A stretch of 64,000 nucleotides of DNA from an uncultured Buttiauxella sp. (GCA_946480445.1 CAMLJN010000014.1:35853-99852); one strand, 5' to 3'; positions 38,278 to 50,313 are shown, counted from the stretch's first letter. Numbers and translations are program-made. The notes: generated by a model not told the origin, from the sequence alone.

Positions 38278-39054
38278 TTACTTCACGCTGACATCGATCC
38301 CCGGAAAATACTTTTTCGCCAGAGCCGTGACCGTGCCATCCGCCTTCACTTTTGCAATGGCGGCATCAAGCTGCTGTTTCGTCTGAGCGTCGCCTTTACG
38401 CAGGCCATAGCCGATACCGCTGCCGAGAATTGTATCGTCGCTTACCGGCTGGCCAATAAACCCGAAGCCTTTGCCCTGCGGCTTGCTGAGGAAACCAGCC
38501 TGCCCTGCGGCAGACATAACCAGAGAAGCGTCGATGCGCCCGTTTAGCAAATCGCCCCAGGCCATATTCTGATCTTTATAGGAAACAACCGTCACCCCCT
38601 GCTTTTCCCAGTGCTCTTTGGCATAGGTTTCCTGAATGGAGCCTTGCAGCACGCCAACAGTTTTGCCTTTCAATCCGGCAGGCGTTGCCTCCACCGCGCT
38701 GTCCGCTTTCCCCACCAGCTGAGAAGGAATGCGGTAGATCGGCTGGGTAAAATCAATGCTCTTGCGACGCTGCTCGGTGATGTTCATCGCGGAATTAATA
38801 GCATCAAATTTTTTCGCCATCAGACCCGGAATAAGCGCATCGAAAGAGGTTTCGACCCAGGAAAACGTCAGGCTCGCCGCCTTGCAGATAGCATTGCCCA
38901 GCTCAATATCAAACCCTTCCAGTTCACCAGCAGAGTTACGGCTTTCAAAAGGTGGGTATTCAGCCTCAACGCCATAGCGTAATTCCGTTGCCGCAAACCC
39001 GGAGAGCGAAGAGAACATCCCGACGGCGAATGCCAGCGCGTGTAATTTTTTCAT
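38278..39054 (-). CDS. Periplasmic amino-acid-binding protein (SBP family 3, HisJ/ArgT-like)
   Basis: A 258-residue protein with a signal peptide ending near LSGFA-A. YPPFESRNSAGELEGFDIELG is the family 3 signature, and NITEQRRKSIDFTQPIY is typical of basic or polar amino-acid binders. No permease or ATPase gene is adjacent, so it must share a transporter encoded elsewhere. It starts 12 bases after the aminotransferase stop on the same strand, so the two are probably one operon. Confidence 0.88.
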   Translation of the reverse strand: MKKLHALAFAVGMFSSLSGFAATELRYGVEAEYPPFESRNSAGELEGFDIELGNAICKAASLTFSWVETSFDALIPGLMAKKFDAINSAMNITEQRRKSIDFTQPIYRIPSQLVGKADSAVEATPAGLKGKTVGVLQGSIQETYAKEHWEKQGVTVVSYKDQNMAWGDLLNGRIDASLVMSAAGQAGFLSKPQGKGFGFIGQPVSDDTILGSGIGYGLRKGDAQTKQQLDAAIAKVKADGTVTALAKKYFPGIDVSVK

Positions 39055-39066
39055 TATGACCCCTGT

Positions 39067-40236
39067 TCAACGTGGTTTGAGCTGGCATAGCGCCTGTGCG
39101 CCCGCCCGCAAAGTTGCTTCATCTTTGGCAAAAGACAGACGGATCAACTGGTTGTCCGTACCGTCGGCATAAAATGCAGAGAGCGGAATCGTCGCTACAC
39201 CGTACTCGGTTATCAAACGCTTCACCATCTCGCTATCAGGCTCCTCGCTAAAATGCGCGTAGCTTGCCAGCAGGAAGAACGACCCGGCGCTCGGCAGAAG
39301 TTTAAACGGCGAATCGGCCAGCAGCGTTTGCATAAGATCGCGCTTGCGCTGATAGAATGCCGCCAGCGATAAATAGGTTTGCGGATCGGCCATGTAATCG
39401 GCAAAAGCGTACTGCATTGGCGTATCGGCAGAGAACATCAGAAACTGATGTACTTTGCAGATTTCGCTCATCAATGCCGCCGGAGCCAGGCAATAGCCCA
39501 CCCGCCATCCCGTGACGTGGAACGTCTTGCCAAATGAGGAGACGATCACGCTGCGTTCAGCTAACTGCGGATGCGTTGCCATACCGTGATGACGCCCGCC
39601 GTCAAAAACAATGTGTTCGTACACTTCATCGGACAAAATCACTATATCCGTATTGCGGGTCAGAGCGGCGAGCATTTCCAGGTCGTGAGCGCTAAGTATC
39701 TGACCGCTTGGATTATGCGGCGTGTTGATGATAATCATGCGTGTACGAGGCGTAATGGCGGCACGTACTTCATCCCAGTTCACTGAAAAATCCGGCAGGG
39801 TCAGCTTTAACGCAACGGGTCTGGCTCCCTGTAAACGCACAATCGGCGCGTAGCTGTCGAATGACGGCTCAAAGTAAATGACTTCATCACCCGGATGAAC
39901 AAGCCCGCTGATTGCCGTATACAACCCTTCACTGGCGCTGGCGGTGATTAAAATCTCATCGTTAACGTCATAGCGCGCGCCGTAGAGCATTGCCACTTTT
40001 TCAGCAATCAGCGCCTTAAGAGGGGCAAGGCCGGTCATCGAAGCATACTGGTTATGATTATCCAGCATGGCTTTCGTCACCCCGGCAATCAGTTTCGGGT
40101 CAGGTGCGAAGTTGGGTGCCCCCTGGGAAAGGTTTATCGCGTTATGCTGCGCCGAGAGCTGGCCGATAACGGTAAATATCGTGGTCCCCACATCCGGCAA
40201 TTTAGAACGAGGTTGCACCGGGGTTTGCATAGTCAT
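39067..40236 (-). CDS. PLP-dependent aminotransferase, methionine aminotransferase (YbdL) type
   Basis: A 389-residue class I/II aminotransferase. The PLP lysine is in SSFGKTFHVTGWRVGY, and INTPHNPSGQ, SDEVYEH and IRLSFAK are family motifs. It is most like YbdL, which prefers methionine, histidine and phenylalanine. The frame is open further upstream, but the ATG at 40236 has AGGAG six bases before it and gives MTMQTPVQPRSKLPDVGTT, matching the family start. It likely forms an operon with the downstream binding protein and is divergent from a LysR-type regulator. Confidence 0.9.
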   Translation of the reverse strand: MTMQTPVQPRSKLPDVGTTIFTVIGQLSAQHNAINLSQGAPNFAPDPKLIAGVTKAMLDNHNQYASMTGLAPLKALIAEKVAMLYGARYDVNDEILITASASEGLYTAISGLVHPGDEVIYFEPSFDSYAPIVRLQGARPVALKLTLPDFSVNWDEVRAAITPRTRMIIINTPHNPSGQILSAHDLEMLAALTRNTDIVILSDEVYEHIVFDGGRHHGMATHPQLAERSVIVSSFGKTFHVTGWRVGYCLAPAALMSEICKVHQFLMFSADTPMQYAFADYMADPQTYLSLAAFYQRKRDLMQTLLADSPFKLLPSAGSFFLLASYAHFSEEPDSEMVKRLITEYGVATIPLSAFYADGTDNQLIRLSFAKDEATLRAGAQALCQLKPR

Positions 40237-40354
40237 GGCCGCTCCTGTTGAGACAAAATCTGCATAACGATTCAATCCTGAGGCGATTGCCATGACAAGC
40301 GAATTGTTGTCATAATAGCCATGCAAAAAATGCATGGCTCATGCGGAGAACATT

Positions 40355-41215
40355 ATGGCGCGGCATAATTTTCCACTCAATATGGTAGAAGCTTTTCTGG
40401 TCACTGCCCGGCATTTAAACCTGACGCACGCCGCCAAAGAGCTCTGCCTCACTCAGGGTGCCGTAAGCCGCAAAATTGCCGCGCTTGAGGCCTGGTTTGG
40501 TTTTACGCTATTTGAACGCCATGCCCGCGGCCTCTACCTGACGCCGCAGGGAAGCGCCCTGCTTCCGGACCTGCAAAACGCCTTTGCAAAGCTGTGCGAC
40601 GTTGCGCAGCGAGCCTGCCATAAGCCAAGCGTTATCCGCCTTAAGGCTCCCACCTGTGCCATGCGCTGGCTGGTACCCAAAATCATTCAGCTTGAACACC
40701 GGGCGCCGGAGCTTCAGGTAGCGCTCACCACCACCGTCGAACACGGTGTGAATTTCAAAAATGAACCCTACGACGCGGCGATTATTTTTGGCCCTCACGG
40801 CAAAGCGGGCAGCCTCCTTTTTGAGGAGATCCTCACCCCGGTTATCTGCCCGAGCCTGCTACCTGAAAGAGGATTGTCTGATGAGGTGCTTGGGCGGCTA
40901 ACGTTTTTGCATCCAACCCGGGATCGTACCGACTGGTCGCTCTGGCTTGCAAATTATCCTGCGGCAAAACCGGTGATGACGAAAAATCAGCATTTTGACA
41001 CGATGGATCTGGCGATCAGCGCAGCCATTCAGGGCTTTGGCATAGCTATCGCCGACGAAACGCTGGTGGCAGAAGATTTGCGTACGGGCAGGCTGGTGCG
41101 CCCTTTTGCCCACAGCGTCAAAACCGGGGCAAGCTACAGGCTTAGGGTGCGAGACGAAAACGGGAACACTCCGGGTCTGCAAGCCTTCTGTGAAAGTTTG
41201 CTGACGCTGAGCTAA
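40355..41215 (+). CDS. LysR-family regulator (GcvA-like)
   Basis: A 286-residue regulator. The N-terminal winged helix-turn-helix is in NLTHAAKELCLTQGAVSRKI, followed by a substrate-binding domain of the GcvA/AmpR type. The ATG at 40355 with GGAGA upstream is preferred over one seven codons earlier. It is divergent from the aminotransferase gene with about 118 bases between, so it probably controls the aminotransferase/binding-protein operon. Confidence 0.88.
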   Translation: MARHNFPLNMVEAFLVTARHLNLTHAAKELCLTQGAVSRKIAALEAWFGFTLFERHARGLYLTPQGSALLPDLQNAFAKLCDVAQRACHKPSVIRLKAPTCAMRWLVPKIIQLEHRAPELQVALTTTVEHGVNFKNEPYDAAIIFGPHGKAGSLLFEEILTPVICPSLLPERGLSDEVLGRLTFLHPTRDRTDWSLWLANYPAAKPVMTKNQHFDTMDLAISAAIQGFGIAIADETLVAEDLRTGRLVRPFAHSVKTGASYRLRVRDENGNTPGLQAFCESLLTLS

Positions 41216-41242
41216 TCGATCTCCCGGGACGGCCACTGTTTT

Positions 41243-42769
41243 TCAGTCCAGCTGCACATGGTGCTTCATCACGCGTTTAAAAAGCTGCATTCGCAGGCGC
41301 ATAAACCTGTTAAGCAGCTTAAACTGGGCCTGTTTATTCACGCCCAGCAGCATAGTGACGTCCCGCCGCCTGGCACAGGAAGGCCAGCGTAATACCCCCT
41401 CAAGCCTGTTACTTTCGGAGGTCACTTCCCGGGCAAAGTTCGCCCAGTAGTCGCAGACCTGCGCCGAGAATGCAAGATCGCTGTGCGTAACATAATCGCT
41501 GGCAGGAGGCGTGAGTGTGAGCGTATTAAACACATAGGGCACTTCGTTCCCGTGCCAGGTGCCGTTTGCGTAGGTTTTGCGTTCTGCTTCGGCCACATAG
41601 TCAAAGTAATAACGCCAGCAGGGCTGAGCGATACGTTGCTGGGCCTGCATGACCACAAAGCCCAGCGTGGTAAACGCCATATCGCGGCACACCTGACGGC
41701 CCAGCTCCGCGTCGCCTTTTACCCCGGGATACAGCAGCCTGATAAGGCCAAGGCCAAAGCGTCTTTCCCGGCGCAGCCGTTCGATTTGCCCGGCGAGATC
41801 GAGTCCAAAATAGCCCAACACGCTGGCCTCATCGCTGTTGCTGCCGATCATTATCGGCACAGCATGTTGTTTTCCGGCGAAGAACACATCCAGCATTGGC
41901 TCCGGCAATACCCGATCGCCGCTGACAGGTGCGGGGCCAACACTTAACGGAGGTTCCAGCGGCCAGAATGCTTCAGCGGGCAGTTCGCGCAGCTGTTGGG
42001 CCGTGGCGTTCTGCAGACCAAAATGGTCGGCCAGCAGAATACCTTTTTTTAACGCCTGGGCTCTTTCAACGTCCGGCAAGGTATACGCGCTTTGCACGAT
42101 GGCCTTGTGGAACAGGTTTTTAGCCAGCGGCGAGGCCAGAAGCGACAGTACGCTGCGTGCCCCTGCGGATTCACCGAACAAAGTCACGTTTGAGGCATCT
42201 CCGCCAAAGGCGTGAATATTTTCCTGCACCCAATGCAGCGCACTTATTTGATCCAGCAGCGCGAAATTATACAGCGGGCCGTCGGGGTCTTCTTCTTCAA
42301 GAGCCGGGTGGGCAAAAAAGCCCAGATGTCCCAGACGGTAATTTATCGACACTAAAATCACGCCGCGCGAGGCAAAAGCCGCGCCGTCATACGGCGTTAA
42401 TCCCCCGGCACCTATGGTGTAACCGCCACCATGAAGCCAGACCATAACGGGCAGCGGTTTATCGCCGCGCCTGTCAGGAGTCCAGATGTTCAGATACAGG
42501 CAGTCCTCTGAGAACTGGCCAGGATCGCCACCGCCTATCGCTTTACAGTATTCGAGGCTTTGCCAGCTGGCGGCAGAAAATTGCCTGGCTGGTCGCACAC
42601 CGTCCCACTGCGCAGGGGGAGCAGGTGCGCGCCAACGCAAGTTGCCCACCGGTGGGGCTGCATAAGGAATGCCGCGAAATACCGCATAATCCCCTTCCTT
42701 CGTCCCTGCAAGTTTACCCTGCTTCACTTCCACTAAAGCATCCGCTACCTGGCTGTCTTGCTCTTCCAT
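41243..42769 (-). CDS. Type B carboxylesterase (PnbA-like)
   Basis: A 508-residue alpha/beta hydrolase. The nucleophile motif is FGESAGARSV, the oxyanion region is WLHGGGYTIGAGG, EDCLYLNIW is the second family signature, and the catalytic histidine is probably that in WHGNEVPYVF. It has no signal peptide, so it is cytoplasmic. The ATG at 42769 has AAGGAA upstream and is chosen over an earlier in-frame start. It follows ydcJ by 41 bases on the same strand and may be co-transcribed. The ester substrate is unknown; the nearby protocatechuate genes allow an aromatic ester, but this is only inference. Confidence 0.87.
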   Translation of the reverse strand: MEEQDSQVADALVEVKQGKLAGTKEGDYAVFRGIPYAAPPVGNLRWRAPAPPAQWDGVRPARQFSAASWQSLEYCKAIGGGDPGQFSEDCLYLNIWTPDRRGDKPLPVMVWLHGGGYTIGAGGLTPYDGAAFASRGVILVSINYRLGHLGFFAHPALEEEDPDGPLYNFALLDQISALHWVQENIHAFGGDASNVTLFGESAGARSVLSLLASPLAKNLFHKAIVQSAYTLPDVERAQALKKGILLADHFGLQNATAQQLRELPAEAFWPLEPPLSVGPAPVSGDRVLPEPMLDVFFAGKQHAVPIMIGSNSDEASVLGYFGLDLAGQIERLRRERRFGLGLIRLLYPGVKGDAELGRQVCRDMAFTTLGFVVMQAQQRIAQPCWRYYFDYVAEAERKTYANGTWHGNEVPYVFNTLTLTPPASDYVTHSDLAFSAQVCDYWANFAREVTSESNRLEGVLRWPSCARRRDVTMLLGVNKQAQFKLLNRFMRLRMQLFKRVMKHHVQLD

Positions 42770-42810
42770 CTGCTGTTCCTTTTCAACGACCTCCCAGCAG
42801 ATTAACGATT

Positions 42811-44154
42811 TCAGAGCAGACCGCAACGGCGTTTACTGCGATCTTCAGCCTGTTGGTACAGCTCAAACTCATTGGCAACGGGCGCGCCTAGCGCTTGTTC
42901 AAAGGCTTCACGGCTGGCGTGACCGTGGCTGCGGGACCCTCCATCCCCGCCCAGATTAGACTGGAAGATACCTGCCGCGCTCACCGGCAAAAAATCTTCG
43001 TAGGTGACAGGCTGCGCCACCAGCCAGCCTCGCTCAATCAGCAGCTGCGGATCGTCCCCCGGTTTTATGCTCTGCCGGTGCATCTCTCCCGCAGGCGTCA
43101 GGCGGTAGCGAAAGTAAGCCAGCTCCTGGCGACGCAATAACGTATCGCTGTCCGGCAGGCGGCTGAAGACTTCCTGTAAGTGGTGCTGATGACTGAGATT
43201 ATCTTTACCGCTACCTGCCGCCAGTAGCAGCTCGTCATATAACGCGCGTCCTTTCGGCGTCAGCGCTATACCGCGCTGCTCTATTTCGCCAAACCGTGCC
43301 GTATGTGTGCCCTGCCGTTCCCCGGCAAACAGGATGGGTTCTTCCAGCGCCTTAAAGCTTGTCTGCCGCAACAGAATCTGGAATTCACGCCGCGGTGGCC
43401 CTTCAATAATGGCTTTCGGGCTGATGCCATATTCCGGCATCAACGCCTGAACGCGATCTATATCAAGCGTGCGTGGAGTCAGGTGATTAATGTGACAGCC
43501 CCGGAAACAGACCACGTCAGCTATCAGGCGATGCTGATCGTGCAGCGCCTGATAGGTCTGCGCATCCACCGTGGCATGACTGTGCCAGCGGAAAGTTTCC
43601 AGCGCCTCTTTGACAAACTCGTTTGCCTGGCTTTCGCTTAGTCCGCCCTGCTCTTCGTGAAGATCGATCAGCGCCAGGCATCGCGGAGTGAAGATATTTC
43701 GCTTCGCCAGAATCGCGGCCGCTTTCTTACGCAGAGCTTCATTTTCGATAAGTTCCAGGCGCAGCAAAGAGGTAAATACGCGGAAAGGGTTACGTGCAAG
43801 CGCGGTATCGTCAACCGGCCGAAACGCGGTGGAATGCACCGGCACGCCAGCCTGAGCGAGATCGTAGTAGCCAACCGGCTGCATCCCCATTACCGCAAAG
43901 AGCCTGCGCAGCGTAGCCAGCTCTTGCGCTTTCCCCACGCGGATTGCGCCGTGGCGCTCCACGTTCAGCCTTGCCAGCTCGTCGGCATTTTCAAGTTGCT
44001 GCTGCAAAAGAGGATTATTTTCCAGCACCGCAAGGTTCACATCGGCCACCAGTTCTAACAGCGAGCCGTACTGGGGCACCTCTTGCTGGTACATCGCCGA
44101 CATTGCGTGCGAAAATTTTTCCCGAATCTCATCGGCCGTGATGTTGTTCGCCAT
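42811..44154 (-). CDS. ydcJ: YdcJ, HglS-type 2-oxoadipate dioxygenase/decarboxylase family (DUF1338)
   Basis: A 447-residue protein, the same length as E. coli YdcJ. Its family was shown with Pseudomonas HglS to convert 2-oxoadipate to D-2-hydroxyglutarate, using one Fe(II) in a vicinal-oxygen-chelate fold. The HglS ligands His70, His226 and Glu294 correspond to His68 (RHGAIR), His224 (CHINHLTPR) and Glu292 (FGEIEQRG) with a constant offset of two, so the active site looks intact. The start has GGAGA upstream. It is divergent from pcaH. Confidence 0.92.
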   Translation of the reverse strand: MANNITADEIREKFSHAMSAMYQQEVPQYGSLLELVADVNLAVLENNPLLQQQLENADELARLNVERHGAIRVGKAQELATLRRLFAVMGMQPVGYYDLAQAGVPVHSTAFRPVDDTALARNPFRVFTSLLRLELIENEALRKKAAAILAKRNIFTPRCLALIDLHEEQGGLSESQANEFVKEALETFRWHSHATVDAQTYQALHDQHRLIADVVCFRGCHINHLTPRTLDIDRVQALMPEYGISPKAIIEGPPRREFQILLRQTSFKALEEPILFAGERQGTHTARFGEIEQRGIALTPKGRALYDELLLAAGSGKDNLSHQHHLQEVFSRLPDSDTLLRRQELAYFRYRLTPAGEMHRQSIKPGDDPQLLIERGWLVAQPVTYEDFLPVSAAGIFQSNLGGDGGSRSHGHASREAFEQALGAPVANEFELYQQAEDRSKRRCGLL

Positions 44155-44309
44155 GATGTCGTTTCTCCAGTGGATATTGCTGAAAGCGTAGAGGGTTGCA
44201 GGCCCCTCAGGGCGAAGAATTTGTTTTTTGTGATCGGCTTTACAACCAGAGAGGCTCCCCGTGCTACCGGCACGCTCGATAACTTTTTGCTATGCAAAAG
44301 GTGCCATAA

Positions 44310-45755
<1,446 letters not shown>

Positions 45756-45882
45756 AAAACGGCCGGAGTCCTGCCGCGTTTGTTGCTGCAATTCGGTAAT
45801 TGTTAATTTTATTTTGTAGGCAAGTTATCATAATTAAACAACTTATCTTGTCATCGCGCTCCGTCTGTTTTTAACATCGCCT

Positions 45883-46806
45883 ATGGAAAAAAATGGTTTG
45901 TTCAGTCAGCGCATTCGCCTGCGCCATCTTCATACTTTCGTCGCCGTCGCTCAGCAGGGAACGCTGGGGCGAGCGGCTGAAACCCTTAATCTCAGCCAGC
46001 CTGCGCTGTCCAAAACGCTCAATGAGCTGGAGCAGCTTACCGGCACACGTTTGTTTGATCGTGGGCGCTTAGGCGCGCAGCTGACGCTGATGGGTGAGCA
46101 GTTTCTGACCCATGCCGTAAAAGTGCTCGACGCGCTGAACCACGCGGGGCAATCGCTGACGCGCAAAGAAGGCGATGTGGAGGAGGTGGTCAGAATCGGC
46201 GCTTTGCCAACTGCGGCACTGGGGATCCTCCCTACGGTTATCGGCCAGTTTCATAAACAGCAAAGTGACGTCACCCTTCAGGTCGGCACAATGAATAACA
46301 CGATGCTGCTTGCCGGCCTGAAATCCGGCGAGCTGGATTTGGGCATCGGCAGGATGTCAGACCCTGACCTGATGGCCGGGCTGAACTATGAGCTGCTGTT
46401 TCTGGAATCCCTCAAGCTGGTCGTGCGCCCCGGGCATCCTCTGTTACAGGAAAACATCACCCTCAGCCGGGTAATGGAATGGCCGGTGGTGGTATCACCA
46501 AAAGGCACGATTCCGCGTCAGAATGCCGAAACGCTGCTGGTCAGCCAGGGCTGTAAACTGCCTGCCACCTGCATCGAAACCCTGTCGGCCTCGCTTTCAC
46601 GCCAGCTAACGGTGGATTACAACTACGTGTGGTTTGTGCCATCAGGCGCGGTAAAAGAGGATTTAAAACAGGGCACGCTGACTGCCCTGCCTATTGCCAC
46701 GCAGGGCGCAGGAGAACCTATTGGGATTTTAACGCGGGTAGACAAGCCCCTTTCTACCAGCGCACAAATTCTGCTCTCTGCCATCCGCAAATCTATGCCG
46801 GGCTAG
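45883..46806 (+). CDS. pcaQ: PcaQ, LysR-family regulator of protocatechuate genes
   Basis: A 307-residue LysR regulator. The helix-turn-helix is in [21 protein letters not shown], and the [22 protein letters not shown] start and [23 protein letters not shown] blocks are those of PcaQ. Known PcaQ proteins activate pca genes in response to beta-carboxy-cis,cis-muconate. It follows pcaG on the same strand after 127 AT-rich bases, enough for its own promoter. Confidence 0.88.
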   Translation: MEKNGLFSQRIRLRHLHTFVAVAQQGTLGRAAETLNLSQPALSKTLNELEQLTGTRLFDRGRLGAQLTLMGEQFLTHAVKVLDALNHAGQSLTRKEGDVEEVVRIGALPTAALGILPTVIGQFHKQQSDVTLQVGTMNNTMLLAGLKSGELDLGIGRMSDPDLMAGLNYELLFLESLKLVVRPGHPLLQENITLSRVMEWPVVVSPKGTIPRQNAETLLVSQGCKLPATCIETLSASLSRQLTVDYNYVWFVPSGAVKEDLKQGTLTALPIATQGAGEPIGILTRVDKPLSTSAQILLSAIRKSMPG

Positions 46807-46903
46807 TCCCTGGGGCACATGCCGCTCCGGCCCTCAGGCCTTAACTTGCATCTTATTGATATTGGCGGATGACGCGAACGCTTACCCGCCCTACAATTGT
46901 CCG

Positions 46904-48199
46904 ATGCACCGCTTACATCACTTTCCCGATATTCAGAATATGCTGCGCCGGCTAATTTTTGCCGTCGGAATTGGTATCGCCTCCGCGCTGGTCGTCTGGC
47001 TTTTTCGCCAGGCAATGTATGGCCTGGAAGGTCTTTTTCTTGGCGACCACAGCGGGAGCCTCGTTGCGGCTGCGGCCGCACTCCCTGCCTGGCGGCGTCT
47101 TATCACTCCCGCCATCGGCGGGCTGTTTGCGGGACTGCTGCTCTGGGGATGGCTTCGGGCAACCAGCCAGCGGCCCGGGGCACCAACCGACTATATGGAA
47201 GCGATCGAAACGGGCGACGGCAGGCTGGATGTCCCGGCAAGCCTCGTCAAGTCCGCCGCCTCTCTGCTGGTGGTCGCCAGCGGCAGCGCAATCGGCCGTG
47301 AGGGCGCAATGGTCCTGCTGGCGACGGTTTTCGCCTCCGTGGCGGCCCAGCGTTTTACGCGCTGCGATGAATGGAAGCTGTGGGTAGCCTGCGGAGCCGC
47401 CGCCGGGATGGCCAGCGCCTACCATGCTCCGCTGGCGGGCAGTTTATTTATCGCGGAGATTCTTTTTGGCACTCTGATGCTGGCCTCGCTTGGCCCAGTG
47501 GTCATTGCCGCCGTCGCCGCGCTGCTGGTCACTCATTTGCTCAGCGGCGGGCAAAGTTTGCTTTACACGGTAAAGGTGCTAAACGCCCCTTTACCCGGAC
47601 AGTATATGCTGATGGGGATACTTGGCATGCTGGCCGGCCTGGCCGGGCCGCTGTTCCTGTGGATGATGACGAAAAGCGGCGAACTGTTCCGCCGCATGCA
47701 TCTCACTCCGCCATTGCAGCTGGCGCTCGGGGGACTTATCGTTGGGTTACTTTCACTGGTCACCCCGCTGGTCTGGGGCAATGGCTACAGCGTCGTGCAG
47801 TCGTTTCTCTCGAGGCCTCCGGCCCTGCTCTTCGTGGCGGGGATCCTGGTATGCAAACTGGTCGCCGTCCTGGCGAGCAGTGGCTCCGGCGCGCCCGGCG
47901 GCGTCTTCACGCCTACGCTTTTTGTTGGCGCCGCGCTGGGGATGCTGTTCGGGCAGTTCTGCGGGCTGTGGCAGGGCAGCGGAGAGTCTGTGGCGATATT
48001 GATGGCGCTCACCGGCATGGCGACGCTGCTTGCGGCCACCACGCATGCTCCGATTATGGCAACGCTGATGGTCTGTGAAATGACCGGGGAGTTTTCTTTG
48101 CTCCCCGGCTTGTTGATTGCCTGTGTGGTCGCGTCCGCGCTGTCGCGCTGGTTACGCCCGCACTCCGTCTACCGACAAAGTACCGCTGAGCACCGATAA
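46904..48199 (+). CDS. clcB: ClcB, ClC-family voltage-gated chloride channel/antiporter
   Basis: A 431-residue integral membrane protein with about ten or more hydrophobic segments. The ClC selectivity motifs [21 protein letters not shown] and ATTHAP are present. In E. coli ClcB and ClcA support extreme acid resistance. The start is uncertain: 46904 ([12 protein letters not shown]...) or 46940 ([10 protein letters not shown]), the latter giving the 419-residue E. coli-like form. Its last 48 bases overlap the convergent bioD2 gene on the opposite strand. Confidence 0.92.
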   Translation: MHRLHHFPDIQNMLRRLIFAVGIGIASALVVWLFRQAMYGLEGLFLGDHSGSLVAAAAALPAWRRLITPAIGGLFAGLLLWGWLRATSQRPGAPTDYMEAIETGDGRLDVPASLVKSAASLLVVASGSAIGREGAMVLLATVFASVAAQRFTRCDEWKLWVACGAAAGMASAYHAPLAGSLFIAEILFGTLMLASLGPVVIAAVAALLVTHLLSGGQSLLYTVKVLNAPLPGQYMLMGILGMLAGLAGPLFLWMMTKSGELFRRMHLTPPLQLALGGLIVGLLSLVTPLVWGNGYSVVQSFLSRPPALLFVAGILVCKLVAVLASSGSGAPGGVFTPTLFVGAALGMLFGQFCGLWQGSGESVAILMALTGMATLLAATTHAPIMATLMVCEMTGEFSLLPGLLIACVVASALSRWLRPHSVYRQSTAEHR

Positions 48200-48847
48200 A
48201 TCAATGTACTGCGCCAGCTCGCGTTGCTCTGCGCGCGGCAGATAAGGCAGCTCCCCAACCAGCGGTCCAGGCAGTTTTTTGCTCAGGACATGAATAATCT
48301 CGGCGTAATGCGCAAGACCCGGATTGATGCGATTTGCCACCCAGCCGACCAGAGGCAACCCGTCGTTGGCGATGGCCTGCGCGGTCAGCAGCGCATGGTT
48401 AATACACCCTTCCTGTATCCCCACGACCATCAGAACCGGCAATTGCTCCTGCACCACCCATTCGGACAGCGGGCGCAGATCGTTCATCAGGCTACGCCAG
48501 CCGCCCGTTCCCTCGACCACAACATGATCGACCTGAGCGGTAAGCTGCGCTAATCCATCGGACAGCAAGCCGTAATTGATTGGACAATTGTGGCTAACGC
48601 TACTTTCCTCTTCGCTCAGGGCGATAGGATTGATGGCGCTGTAAGGCAGCTCAAGCGAAGAAACGCTTTGTAGCACCAGCGCATCTTTGTTACGTAAGCC
48701 TTCAGGCGTCTCTTTGCTCCCTTTGGCTACTGGCTTATAGCCAACAACACTTCTGCCGCTGGCAGCCAGCGCCTGCAACAAAGCGCGCGACACGACGGTT
48801 TTGCCAACTTCGGTATCCGTACCTGTGATAAAGAAACGCTTAAGCAT
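48152..48847 (-). CDS. bioD2: Dethiobiotin synthetase paralogue BioD2 (YnfK)
   Basis: A 231-residue P-loop ATPase. Walker A is [16 protein letters not shown], and [14 protein letters not shown] and [17 protein letters not shown] are BioD family blocks. It catalyses, or is predicted to catalyse, the ATP-dependent carboxylation of 7,8-diaminopelargonate to dethiobiotin, as a second copy beside the bio-operon gene. The ATG at 48847 with GGGAG upstream is used. The clcB-bioD2-mlc order is that of E. coli. Confidence 0.93.
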   Translation of the reverse strand: MLKRFFITGTDTEVGKTVVSRALLQALAASGRSVVGYKPVAKGSKETPEGLRNKDALVLQSVSSLELPYSAINPIALSEEESSVSHNCPINYGLLSDGLAQLTAQVDHVVVEGTGGWRSLMNDLRPLSEWVVQEQLPVLMVVGIQEGCINHALLTAQAIANDGLPLVGWVANRINPGLAHYAEIIHVLSKKLPGPLVGELPYLPRAEQRELAQYIDLSVLSGTLSVDGVRA

Positions 48848-48971
48848 GGTCACTCCCGGGACATACGCCCAAACTGGTTTAAAAATCGAATAATTCAGGT
48901 CCGGGAGTGTAAAAGAACAGAGAAATGGCCAGTTTGAGATAGCGCAATTTTTAGTGGATCAATGCAAATGA

Positions 48972-50189
48972 TTAGCCTTGCAGCAGACGAATTAATAAAG
49001 AACCGTTATACATTGCGTCTTTGACCAGCGCCGCCCCCGCCATTGTGCCCCGGTGGTTGTATTGCGTGCTTTCCACAATCATATGCTGGCTGTACGCGGG
49101 CAAAGACTGCTGGCGAATGCAGCTTGTGATCGCCGGATGCAAAATGTCCGCGGCGCGATTAAGCGGCGAACCTATCAGAATCTTTTGAGGATTGAACAGG
49201 TTAACCATAATGGCAAGGATGCGGCCAACGTTTGTTCCCACGCCAAGAATGATGTCTCTGGCCAGCAGGTCCCCCTGCAGAGCGGCATCACATAATGACT
49301 CTACCGTCAGCGGTTGACCGTGCAGCATCGATCCCATCGACTGATTCATACGCTGCTGGGCCAGTTCCAGCACGCTTTCAATGCTGGCAATGGTTTCCAG
49401 ACAGCCGTGGTTACCGCAGTAGCAGCGCTTGCCGTAGGGATCGACCTGCGTATGGCCAATTTCGACCAGACTGCTGCTGCCCGCATGCAGCAGGCGGCCA
49501 TCGGTGATCACTCCGGCTCCGACGTTATGGTCGATAACAACCTGAATCACATCCTGCGCCCCGCGTGAAGCGCCGAACAGCCCTTCGGCCATCGTCCAGG
49601 CGCTGATGTCATGCTGGATAAACACCGGTACGCCCGTATGGCCTGCCAGCACTTCCCCCAGCGGCATATCGCAAACGTCATAAAACGGCATGCGGTGAAC
49701 GATGCCGCGAACCGTGTCGATAATCCCCGGTAAAGTAATAGCGATAGCGGTAAGACGCTCAAGCTTGCTCTGATGGCGGATAAAGAACCGATCGACCTCG
49801 TTTATCACGCGTTCGAGCAGCGGACTGGAGTCTTCGAGCGGCAGTAAAACGGTATCCTCAACGATCAGCCGACTGCTCAAATCGTGCAGCCCCAGAGAAA
49901 TTTCCCCCTTATTGATGCGCACCGAGAGGTAATGCCAGGCTTCGGTTTCCAGCATCAGGCCTACCGCCGGACGGCCGCGGCTGCCGGGGTCCTGGATTTC
50001 CGTCTCCTGAACCAGATGGGCTTCGAGCATTTCACGCACGATTTTGGTGATGCTGGCGGGAGCCAGCTGTGCAAGGCGAGAGAGATCGATACGCGATACC
50101 GGACCGTGGCTGTCAATGAGGCGATAAACCACGCCCGCATTGGTCTGCTTGATCTGATCGATATGGCCCGGTTGGCTGTCAGCAACCAC
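48972..50189 (-). CDS. mlc: Mlc, global sugar-responsive repressor (ROK family)
   Basis: A 405-residue ROK-family repressor. The N-terminal helix-turn-helix is in PVSRIDLSRLAQLAPASITKI. The zinc-binding motif GHTQVDPYGKRCYCGNHGC is intact. The C-terminal region matches the part bound by dephosphorylated EIICB-Glc (PtsG), which sequesters Mlc at the membrane when glucose is transported. Targets in E. coli include ptsG, ptsHI, manXYZ and malT. Length is one residue shorter than E. coli Mlc. Confidence 0.95.
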   Translation of the reverse strand: MVADSQPGHIDQIKQTNAGVVYRLIDSHGPVSRIDLSRLAQLAPASITKIVREMLEAHLVQETEIQDPGSRGRPAVGLMLETEAWHYLSVRINKGEISLGLHDLSSRLIVEDTVLLPLEDSSPLLERVINEVDRFFIRHQSKLERLTAIAITLPGIIDTVRGIVHRMPFYDVCDMPLGEVLAGHTGVPVFIQHDISAWTMAEGLFGASRGAQDVIQVVIDHNVGAGVITDGRLLHAGSSSLVEIGHTQVDPYGKRCYCGNHGCLETIASIESVLELAQQRMNQSMGSMLHGQPLTVESLCDAALQGDLLARDIILGVGTNVGRILAIMVNLFNPQKILIGSPLNRAADILHPAITSCIRQQSLPAYSQHMIVESTQYNHRGTMAGAALVKDAMYNGSLLIRLLQG

Positions 50190-50313
50190 GTCGTGCTCCC
50201 TTTATTTTCGCGCTTCGAAATAAACTTTGGGCTATGGTGAAACACTTCAAGCTGAGGAGTCAAATATTTACGTAGGGTTGTGATTTACCGCACATATTAA
50301 GGTGCAATTATGC

